From Bacteroidota bacterium (GTDB lineage Bacteria > Bacteroidota > Bacteroidia > J057 > JADKCL01): DNA of 64,000 bases. The notes under the pieces are model-generated. The model was not told the DNA's origin. It searched no databases and saw only the letters and a program-made list of their open reading frames with translations. Positions 18,301-24,215 of this stretch are shown here, piece by piece; position 1 is the first letter of the stretch, and every line of letters begins with the position of its first letter. The translations under genes and the position numbers were made by a program. The DNA is taken from NCBI GenBank assembly GCA_016718825.1, contig JADKCL010000007.1, positions 124,001 through 188,000 of the forward strand, read 5' to 3'.

Positions 18301-18789
18301 TTTTCTGGCCAAGGTGGACCTCCTTGGTGCATCGCTTGGCATGGATGCGAAGGCATGCTTGCAGACCGCAATGGCTTTCGTCCGTGTTGAGAGTTGGTTG
18401 ATTTCGAAGGCGAGGTCGGCATAGCCTTCGAGCAAGGCAGCCTTGGCAACGGGGTTTTGGGAGATCAACTCCTTAAAATGCTGTTGACAAGCGCGATAGC
18501 ATAAAAAGGATTCGGAAAATCGGGCACGTAACCGCAGTTGATTGCCCAGTCCGAGCACGAAAATCAGCTGATCTGTCGGATGTTCTGAAAATCGCAAAGC
18601 CGCGGATTTCCACAAGGCCTCAGCCTTTGCGTATTGTCCGGCTTGCATCAAAGGTTGAATGGCAAGATAGGCCTTTTTGGCATCGGGATCATGAAACTGC
18701 CAAGGCAATGGCTCGGCATATACACCATTCCAACAGCAGAAGCCGAGAAACAAAATGCCCGCCAGAATCCTGCGGAGGAAGAAAGCCAT
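15361..18789 (-). CDS. TPR-repeat CHAT-domain protease with C-terminal membrane anchor
   Basis: From ATG 18789 the protein has 1142 residues: a signal peptide (1-25, ending VYA), many tetratricopeptide repeats (about 30-620), a helical connector, and a CHAT caspase-like domain (about 800-1090). The catalytic dyad is visible as His953 (LATHGRF) and Cys998 (EACETG). One membrane helix (about 1109-1131) is followed by a basic tail (RQKRKQKS). The layout implies an exported, membrane-tethered cysteine protease, unlike cytoplasmic CHAT proteins of caspase-like defence systems. Substrate unknown. It is transcribed alone and faces the serine hydrolase gene. Confidence 0.9.
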   Translation of the reverse strand: MAFFLRRILAGILFLGFCCWNGVYAEPLPWQFHDPDAKKAYLAIQPLMQAGQYAKAEALWKSAALRFSEHPTDQLIFVLGLGNQLRLRARFSESFLCYRACQQHFKELISQNPVAKAALLEGYADLAFEINQLSTRTKAIAVCKHAFASMPSDAPRRSTLARKIGVLCRLVKDQPSAKTWLQIAQDQDQGFAEEKALLQRDLAYQAFKDNDLDRAKDILDSARKAMEACPNLLQEEWICYYFYATELQYAIGSLTITSVEALENGEKACKAAIEIGQQYPEVVSNLLYVCYGRFAKIRAELGDYAGAIPFAEKSAEGQVARKISPRAISQAYSYLGEFNHYIGNFDQALNYYRQSWLSLLNTTDGADIYHTRLANYAQELINLQHYQDGEKYMTEAIDGLIAKQSDDDATLGRFYANLGIGYLGEKKFDAAIEAFENALERYAMANVMPWSSHCYALIYLATAQNAAGFAEAATANLNRSLVDLRQIPIVNRMERAMVLEMITDFHIDRGNFQEALNINHLFMQEMVGDAVRGINPWTCPDITHSVSPWHTLAAVSQKANILWGLYRQTNDLNLLNASLACSQKALRKLRRLRQEHNNEQEKLRINRYWQTLFENAMQAAIELHDVTHSPAHLATAFEIAEQSKAMLLMEAVIDNHVLETNGKSADLVDQRQRVQTRIMRLHEAINSATIPNRNVALLQAELFQAEKELDQIMQDIEHANPKYSDLVNSFDVISIAELQPLLQQENRTLIEYFYGDSAIYTFVVTGDTFVLHEFSPDSVFEAQLTAFTQALHQVPEEISKAKAGEFAAQSGKILDALWRPIENFLTPNVTIVPDGPLSFISFEALADSIPANGAIQFYSLGYLLERYTISYDYSGTFLSRKPEKSASSQNKVLAIAPSFSPEAGLQALPESMLGVQKLASKFTDVQTFVGSEGSKKAFLNHAPSHQILDLATHGRFDQKNFLNSCIYFSPDGTGDSILLLNELYTLNLPAELAILEACETGLGDYQQGEGVMSLARGFTYAGCKSVLMSLWEVAESKSTRAIMGDFFANLADSLPRDEAIAKAKRNFLQRLRQDRGYDIDQTHPFYWSELVMIGDNSPLPIAQQTSRGWNLIWIMGSASVLLFFATIWIVRQKRKQKSISGQ

Positions 18790-19012
18790 TGATGCCGTTT
18801 TTGTGGGACCTGCTACCAAACTAATAAAAAATGGCCGGCTTTCGGAAATCAATCTCGATTCATTCGGTTCCCGGCTCGAATTAGGCATTCACCGCTGAAT
18901 TTTCAACTGATTTTTTGGGTAAGATTCGAGAATGTACCAACTTCATAAAGAATTGGCCCGCGGACTTTCCTAGGGTCTTGAATCTCTAATTACTCAAAAT
19001 TGACTAAGAACC

Positions 19013-19573
19013 ATGAAGAGTCAAAAGAACTTTTTGCCCCGTTTTCTGGCTGTGTTGCCTACGCTCGATCATTTTGCTCCGGGAGAGGAGCCTGCCGGTG
19101 GCGGTCGTGGCGCAACGCCGGATCCCTTTGATCAGGTTGATTTTCAGTTGATCTCCAGTAGCGCAGCTCACCCTGGAGAGATTTTTAACTATACCGAAAT
19201 GCACCTTGACAGCTCCGGTGGGGGCGGAACGACTCCGATCAAGAATGAGGATGATCCACAACGCGCCATTTTCATTACGGGTTTGCCGCCGGTAGGTGCA
19301 AACTGGGACATGAGCGTGACCTTTGCAAAAGGGGCTTTCAATGATACGGTCAAAATGACGCGCATTGCTGGAAACTTTGCAACGTTGCATACCGCTATGC
19401 AAGACATGATCATTTTTGAAGAGGCGAATGTCTTTTTCATGGTCCAAACCGGAGTCAACGCGTATGAAACCTATGTGAATATCAATATCGCAGTGGAAGT
19501 TGCCAAGTTGGTTCATACCAAGGAGACAACGTTTGACTTGTTCCTCGTTTCCATTTTGGGACGTTCCAACTGA
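19013..19573 (+). CDS. Hypothetical protein
   Basis: A 186-residue protein starting MKSQKNFLPRFLAVLP with no clear signal peptide or membrane segment. A glycine/proline-rich stretch (about 20-35) is followed by a probable beta-rich domain. I recognise no family. It is followed by a good intrinsic terminator, so it is a single-gene unit, and the upstream 223 bp is shared with the divergent CHAT gene. Nothing in the sequence indicates a function. Confidence 0.7.
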   Translation: MKSQKNFLPRFLAVLPTLDHFAPGEEPAGGGRGATPDPFDQVDFQLISSSAAHPGEIFNYTEMHLDSSGGGGTTPIKNEDDPQRAIFITGLPPVGANWDMSVTFAKGAFNDTVKMTRIAGNFATLHTAMQDMIIFEEANVFFMVQTGVNAYETYVNINIAVEVAKLVHTKETTFDLFLVSILGRSN

Positions 19574-19599
19574 AAGTTTGCTTGAACTTGAAATAGAAG

Positions 19600-19630
19600 G
19601 AGGCGGGGCTGATGTTCCGCCTCTTTTATT
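19600..19630 (+). terminator. Intrinsic terminator after the 19013 gene
   Basis: GAGGCGG (19600-19606) pairs with CCGCCTC (19617-19623) across a 10-base loop and is followed by TTTTATT. It begins 26 bases after the stop codon. Confidence 0.85.
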
Positions 19631-19698
19631 AGACACCATTTTTGCACATTAAAAAAGGCGAATTTCCATTCGCCTCTACCGCTAAAATCTACAAATAG

Positions 19699-20109
19699 CT
19701 ACATCGACAACGGATAGTTGCGCTTTTGATTTTTGTAGTCAAATTCAAACCGGTAGTTGCCGGGATCCAAGGCACTCGCTTTCAAAACAAGCTGATGCGT
19801 ACCGATGGTGTCATCGACATATTGGCTTCTCCAAAGAAGTTCATTGTTGCCATTGAACAGCTTGACTTTGGTCATGCCGGGATATTCAATGTCATACTTG
19901 ATAATAAGCCAGTTTCCTTCAATGCTATGTCCTAGCACCTGAATCATGCTTCCGGGGCCGCTAGGGTCTTCTTCGGCCGCTGCGACGCCGATCCGGCAGG
20001 CAAAGCTCAAGTTTGGTGTGGAAAGTAGCAAGAACAAGGCCAGCCCCAGCAGCCTTTGAAGGCTTTTGGAATTCTGAATCCTCAATTTCAATGCAAACAA
20101 TCCAACCAT
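19699..20109 (-). CDS. Small secreted protein, FlgD/T9SS-tail-like beta fold
   Basis: A 136-residue protein with a signal peptide (hydrophobic 20-33, cleavage near SFA-C). The mature part (about 100 residues) has a beta pattern VKLFNGNNELLWRSQ ... LDPGNYRFEFDYKNQ like the FlgD-type sandwich of T9SS sorting tails, but no other cargo domain precedes it. Function unknown. A 13-bp sequence overlapping its start recurs at the end of the Nudix gene (20276-20288). It lies downstream of the Nudix operon on the same strand with a 171-bp gap holding a DnaA-box-like TGTGGATAA at 20125-20133. Confidence 0.65.
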   Translation of the reverse strand: MVGLFALKLRIQNSKSLQRLLGLALFLLLSTPNLSFACRIGVAAAEEDPSGPGSMIQVLGHSIEGNWLIIKYDIEYPGMTKVKLFNGNNELLWRSQYVDDTIGTHQLVLKASALDPGNYRFEFDYKNQKRNYPLSM

Positions 20110-20280
20110 TTTCTTACATCGGGCTGTGGATAAATCATGCCGATTAAGAATGAAGTTAGAAGTTTTTCCGAGAATTCCAAACCCGAACGCATTTTGACCA
20201 AATCCACGCCGATTTTATGGGATGTGGGAAAAGATGGGGATAACCTCCACTTGGTGGCCTTTGCAATTAATTTTTTTTTC

Positions 20281-20850
20281 TTACATCGCCCATCGGGCGA
20301 GAATATCAGGCATTTGGGCCAAAGACTTATCCACCATTCTAAGGAGAGACCGCTCGTTGCTGAGGAATACAACTTCATGGAGCGGAACCCATCGTGCGTC
20401 CTTGACTTCATGGTTGAGCGCAAGGATGCTGTTTTTTGCAGGCGTGAGCAGGTAGCGTACATCCAGGTGCAAATGTGCGGGCTCATGCGCGCGGGCAGGG
20501 ATCTCGTGGATGTCCAAATCGAAGATGTTTTCCTGCAAAGGCTGTGTTTGAAGGCCGGTTTCCTCCCAAACCTCCCGTTGTGCGACTGCCAACAAGTCGG
20601 CGTCTCCATCGGCATGGCCGCCAGGCTGCAGCCATTTGTCCAGCTTCCTGTGATGGATCAATAAAACGGACTGCGTATCCAAATCCAGCACCCAAGCTGA
20701 GGCCGTGAAGTGTCCCAACAATTGCGTGCGGAAAAGGCTATCCACATGCTTGTCCAAAAAAATGAGCATCTCCCGTTGCATGGCAGCTTCCGCTTCGTCC
20801 ACAGGAATAGCCGATGCCAATGCGCCTCGCAAAGCTGCGGTCATTTTCAT
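20281..20850 (-). CDS. NUDIX hydrolase
   Basis: A 189-residue hydrolase of nucleoside diphosphate-linked compounds. The Nudix box reads GGHADGDADLLAVAQREVW followed by EETGL, with REVWEETGL intact and Asp in place of the first box Glu. The N-terminal 40 residues are a helical extension. Its start overlaps the stop of the ArsC-like gene (ATGA), so it belongs to the operon PKD lipoprotein - MazG-like - ArsC-like - Nudix. Substrate unknown; a house-cleaning role fits its pyrophosphohydrolase neighbour. Confidence 0.93.
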   Translation of the reverse strand: MKMTAALRGALASAIPVDEAEAAMQREMLIFLDKHVDSLFRTQLLGHFTASAWVLDLDTQSVLLIHHRKLDKWLQPGGHADGDADLLAVAQREVWEETGLQTQPLQENIFDLDIHEIPARAHEPAHLHLDVRYLLTPAKNSILALNHEVKDARWVPLHEVVFLSNERSLLRMVDKSLAQMPDILARWAM

Positions 20851-21203
20851 TTGGAAAATGCGGCAACGGCCTCCTCCACAGTTTTTGGCGCATTGCCTAC
20901 GAATATCCTGTCACCTAACAGCATCACGGGCCTTTTCAAAAAGGTATATTCGGCAAGAATCAGCCTGCGGTAATCGGCTTCCGTAAGTTTTTGGGAGGCC
21001 AATCCCATTTCTTTGTACTTCAGCGCTCTGCGGCTGAACAATGCTTCATAACTGCCGGCAAGCCTTTGCATCTCATCGACTTGGGCTTCGGTCATCGGCT
21101 GCGTCTTGATGTCCTGCAATTCGACATCAGGACCGGGATTGAGTTTTTTGAGAATTTGGACGCAGGTGCTGCATGTCCCGAGGTGGTAAACTTTTTTCCG
21201 CAT
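20847..21203 (-). CDS. ArsC/Spx-family thioredoxin-fold protein
   Basis: A 118-residue protein with CSTC (residues 10-13) at the active-site position of ArsC/Spx-like proteins and the C-terminal RPVMLLGDRIFVGNAPKTVEE typical of the family. The conserved arginine-rich site of true arsenate reductases is not obvious, so reductase activity on arsenate is doubtful; a thiol-redox or Spx/MgsR-like role is equally possible. It overlaps the Nudix gene by 4 bp. Confidence 0.88.
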   Translation of the reverse strand: MRKKVYHLGTCSTCVQILKKLNPGPDVELQDIKTQPMTEAQVDEMQRLAGSYEALFSRRALKYKEMGLASQKLTEADYRRLILAEYTFLKRPVMLLGDRIFVGNAPKTVEEAVAAFSK

Positions 21204-21245
21204 GGGGGGATCAATTGGGTAGGCAGCAAAACAAACGAAAATTCC

Positions 21246-21632
21246 TCATTCCGCCGGATGCAAAATCGGGGCAAGGTTCGGCCGGAAGTAGCCTTCGCTT
21301 TTGAGGATTTTTCCATCTTCCCGCACGATCGGGTTGCCATCCGCATCAAGTTTGCTCATGTTGGAACGATGGATTTCCTCCAGTACCGCTTGAATTTTGT
21401 CCTGAAGACCATGTGCCAAGATCGTACCGCAAAGTACATACAATTGGTCCCCAAGTGCGTCAGCAATCGCAATGAGGTCGTTTTTTTCGCAGGCTTCGCG
21501 GTATTCTTCGTTTTCCTCGCGCATGATTTCAAAGCGCATCGCCGCTTCCGGAATGGTAGCGGTCGGCTCCTGCCTTGCCGGAATGCCAAAACTGCGGTGG
21601 AATTCCTCCACCAGTTCCAGTGCTGTCTTCAT
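21246..21632 (-). CDS. MazG/PRA-PH-like nucleotide pyrophosphohydrolase
   Basis: An all-alpha NTP pyrophosphohydrolase of 128 residues. The metal-binding signature is visible as REENEEYREA and, on the next helix, IADALGDQL. The C-terminal half (DGKILKSEGYFRPNL) is typical of the phosphoribosyl-ATP-pyrophosphohydrolase-like subfamily. ATG 21632 gives the standard N-terminus MKTALELVEEFHRSFG. It starts 25 bases after the PKD lipoprotein stop and precedes the ArsC-like gene by 42 bp. It probably removes non-canonical or excess dNTPs. Confidence 0.9.
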   Translation of the reverse strand: MKTALELVEEFHRSFGIPARQEPTATIPEAAMRFEIMREENEEYREACEKNDLIAIADALGDQLYVLCGTILAHGLQDKIQAVLEEIHRSNMSKLDADGNPIVREDGKILKSEGYFRPNLAPILHPAE

Positions 21633-21657
21633 TTCAGTTGTGAATTGTTGTTTGCGA

Positions 21658-22350
21658 TTATTGACGCAAGGTATAGGTGATTTGCATCGCGGCGCCATTT
21701 GCTCCAGAGAAATTCATGGAGAGGAGTCCCGAAGGGGCCACAGTTGCCAAATTCGCCTGAAAGCTCGCCATCACTTCTTCTCCCGCTCCATCAATGTCCA
21801 AAACGGAAATTGTCCAAGTTTCAGGAGTCAAAACCAGGTCGGATGAAGGCATCTGCACCGCCATCGGAAACGTCCAGGCTGCATCGACGCGTGTAGGTGA
21901 CTGATAGGCCACCACCGCGCCCTTGGCAAATCTCACTGCAATGTCGGGGTTGTCACCTGCATCCCATGCACTTCCCCCGGGGTTCAATTCCGGGAGGTCG
22001 GTGATGCTCGCCAAGGAAAGCAGGCGCTGACCGACGGTGATGAGGGTTTTGAAGACATTGTCGCTGCTACGCGTTTTACCTTTTGCTGTGAGTCCAACTA
22101 AATATTGGCCTTCTGCAGCAAAGCGGTGAACAGGATTGACCTCTGTGCTTGTGGCACCGTCGCCAAAATCCCAAGCATAGCTTTCGCCGACCGGTTCAGT
22201 ACAATTTTCAAAGCTCACATCGACATTGGCATCGACCAGATTGGCACTTGGTGTGTAGCAGGCTTCAGGTGCTTCTTGGCAGCCAACAAGGAGGCTCAGC
22301 CCCAAGGTAAGGCAAATGGTCAACGGAAAAGAAAAATGAAATTTTTTCAT
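21658..22350 (-). CDS. PKD-domain lipoprotein
   Basis: A 230-residue lipoprotein: signal peptide with lipobox LLVGC (cleavage before Cys near residue 24), then one PKD domain at about 35-100 with the signature YAWDFGDGATS ... NPVHRFAAEGQYLVGLT. The rest is a beta-rich region with no recognised family. It is probably outer-membrane or surface attached. ATG 22350 gives the clean lipoprotein signal; ATG 22374 would add 8 polar residues. First gene of a four-gene minus-strand run. Confidence 0.88.
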   Translation of the reverse strand: MKKFHFSFPLTICLTLGLSLLVGCQEAPEACYTPSANLVDANVDVSFENCTEPVGESYAWDFGDGATSTEVNPVHRFAAEGQYLVGLTAKGKTRSSDNVFKTLITVGQRLLSLASITDLPELNPGGSAWDAGDNPDIAVRFAKGAVVAYQSPTRVDAAWTFPMAVQMPSSDLVLTPETWTISVLDIDGAGEEVMASFQANLATVAPSGLLSMNFSGANGAAMQITYTLRQ

Positions 22351-22442
22351 GAAATCAGTGCTTTCGGGCTTCAATGAATTGATTTGAAGGGCAATACGAT
22401 AATATTTCGGGGAATGTGGACGTGCTAGTGAAACGAAATGCG

Positions 22443-22880
22443 CTAGCCAATCAACTGGAAATCAGAATGCTGGATGTGAGGTACGGTTTGGTAGGTGTAA
22501 ACAGGCAAATTCAGGCGTTGCATATTCCCATCTGGAATCCATTGGAAGAGCGACTTCTTTTTGCAACGTAGGGAAACCGGAACTTCAATTCCAGGATTCA
22601 CAACGCATTCGACCTCGGCCTCGAAGTCTTTGTATTTGCCCACAACAATATAGGTTCCGGGCGGCACATCGTGAAATTTGAAGTCACCAAATTCGTCGGT
22701 CATCGTGCCGTTGAAAATTCTCCCCTCTGCGTTCTTGAGAATGATCGTTTCATCGGAAATGGGGGATTGGTCAAGTAGCAACCGACCTTTGATGCTCCCC
22801 ATTTGCGCATTTGCGCTCAGGCCGAGCAACAAAAAGGGGAGGAGGAGCAAGTGAAGCAGCCGAGGGTACAAGCTGATCAT
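22443..22880 (-). CDS. Secreted carboxypeptidase-like regulatory domain protein
   Basis: A 145-residue exported protein with a signal peptide (1-25, ending NAQ) and one carboxypeptidase-like regulatory domain (about 26-105; GSIKGRLLLDQSPISDE ... FGDFKFHDVPPGTYIVV). A short C-terminal extension has no recognised fold. It follows the TonB-plug protein (23022) on the same strand, separated by a terminator hairpin. These domains usually form part of larger outer-membrane proteins, so the free-standing form is notable. Confidence 0.85.
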   Translation of the reverse strand: MISLYPRLLHLLLLPFLLLGLSANAQMGSIKGRLLLDQSPISDETIILKNAEGRIFNGTMTDEFGDFKFHDVPPGTYIVVGKYKDFEAEVECVVNPGIEVPVSLRCKKKSLFQWIPDGNMQRLNLPVYTYQTVPHIQHSDFQLIG

Positions 22881-22944
22881 AACAATGAATCATGAGGGTG
22901 TTGGACGGTGAAGCTAGTAATTTTCGTTGACTTGACCAAGGTGA

Positions 22945-22982
22945 AAGTAAAAATCCGGCAGGGGCATGCCACCCGCCGGATT
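22945..22982 (-). terminator. Intrinsic terminator after the TonB-plug gene
   Basis: AATCCGGC (22952-22959) and GCCGGATT (22975-22982) form an 8-bp stem, with further GGG/CCC pairing inside. Read on the minus strand it is followed by TTTTACTTTC. It lies 40 bases after the stop at 23022. Confidence 0.8.
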
Positions 22983-23021
22983 CTCTGAAATAGGTTGAGA
23001 AAATACTTGTAATCAATCGTT

Positions 23022-23864
23022 TCAGTTGCAAGCCAAGTCAGATTCCGGAGCGAACTGACCTCCGTTGCTACCTTTTTTGCGTTGTTGTTTGAGCATTTGC
23101 TTTTCAGCGCGGGTCAAAGGCTTGCCTACATGGCCCATCGACATGCTTGGATTGCGGGTGGTGACCACAATCACAGCGCCAAGGACATCTCCATATTCTG
23201 CAGGAACGCCGCCGGTCATCAAAGAAACCTGCTCAATCGCTCCGAGCGGCAATTGGTCACTGCCACGGATTTTCATATTGTCGAAATAGGTCGCATTGGC
23301 ATTGTCTCGGGAACCTTTGAAATTGAGTGGATCACCGTGATCCTTTTGAAAGACTGGTGCGCCAGAACTTGCCAAGATGGTGTTGATGTCCCTTGGTCCG
23401 GCAATTTGGCCGATTTCTTTGCGGTCAATCGTTCTTACATCGCGATCAACATCAAACACAATTGCATCCGTGATGTCGATGGTCGGGATTTCTGTGCCTT
23501 TGTCACTTGGGAGATCATTATCAGGATCGCGTGAAGGTGCCACCAAGGCGATATTCATCGGTTGGGTTTCCCCAGGAGACAAACTCACCGATTGGGAAAA
23601 TTCAGTTCCGCCAACGGTTACAACGATTGTGTAGGTTCCGGGATCAAGCAAGGCAAATTCATAATTGCCAGCAAGGTCCGTGAGAAGTCCTTTGCCTGTG
23701 AATTGGCCATTATTGTACAATGAAACTTTGGCACTTGGAATCGAAACCCCACCTTGCTTAATCGTTCCATGGATTTTCCCCAACTGTGCCATCGCGCCCA
23801 AGCTGCAAACCATCAAGATGGCGAGCAAGGCTGCGGTTAGACTGAATTTTACTGACGTTTTCAT
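23022..23864 (-). CDS. Regulatory domain plus TonB plug protein lacking a beta-barrel
   Basis: From ATG 23864 the protein has 280 residues: signal peptide (MKTSVKFSLTAALLAILMVC..., cut after AMAQ), carboxypeptidase-like regulatory domain (about 28-110), then a TonB-dependent-receptor plug-like domain (about 140-245) with DINTILASSGAPVF, IRGSDQLPLGAIEQVSLMTGG and PAEYGDVLGAVIVVTTR. It then stops after a basic segment (RAEKQMLKQQRKKG) where a receptor would start its 22-strand barrel. No barrel-coding sequence follows in any frame before the terminator. It may be a periplasmic plug-only protein or a decayed receptor. Confidence 0.85.
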   Translation of the reverse strand: MKTSVKFSLTAALLAILMVCSLGAMAQLGKIHGTIKQGGVSIPSAKVSLYNNGQFTGKGLLTDLAGNYEFALLDPGTYTIVVTVGGTEFSQSVSLSPGETQPMNIALVAPSRDPDNDLPSDKGTEIPTIDITDAIVFDVDRDVRTIDRKEIGQIAGPRDINTILASSGAPVFQKDHGDPLNFKGSRDNANATYFDNMKIRGSDQLPLGAIEQVSLMTGGVPAEYGDVLGAVIVVTTRNPSMSMGHVGKPLTRAEKQMLKQQRKKGSNGGQFAPESDLACN

Positions 23865-24215
23865 GGTCGTTTTTCTTTTTAAACGTAAAACCTGAACCAA
23901 AGGTGCACCGACATTCAGCTTTTCCATAACCGAAAAATGCCCTTCGATTACATGGTTTGTCGGCCATAAATTGAATATCCCAATGGATTGGGGGCCATCT
24001 AAATCGTCGACAAGCCCCGAAAACATTGCCAAACCTTGAATTCGATTACATTCAAGGCCAGAAAAGTTGAGGTCAAATGGGTAAATAAGTTGCCTTTTTA
24101 CTGCCGAATGCCGTTTTGGGGACATTCAAAATGCGTTGCAGGTATAGTTTTCGCGCAATTTTCCTTAATTTTCGCCCTGTTTTCAATGAAATTTTTTGCC
24201 AAAACTGATTTCAAT
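23865..24215. other. Divergent intergenic region (351 bp) with inverted repeat
   Basis: This holds the upstream regions of the TonB-plug gene and the S46 peptidase gene. An exact inverted repeat CCTTGAAT (24034-24041) / ATTCAAGG (24050-24057) with an 8-bp spacer could be an operator. TAATTTTCG at 24166-24174 is a weak -7-like box for the peptidase. No gene is supported; the open frame upstream of 24216 has no signal peptide or family match. Confidence 0.5.
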
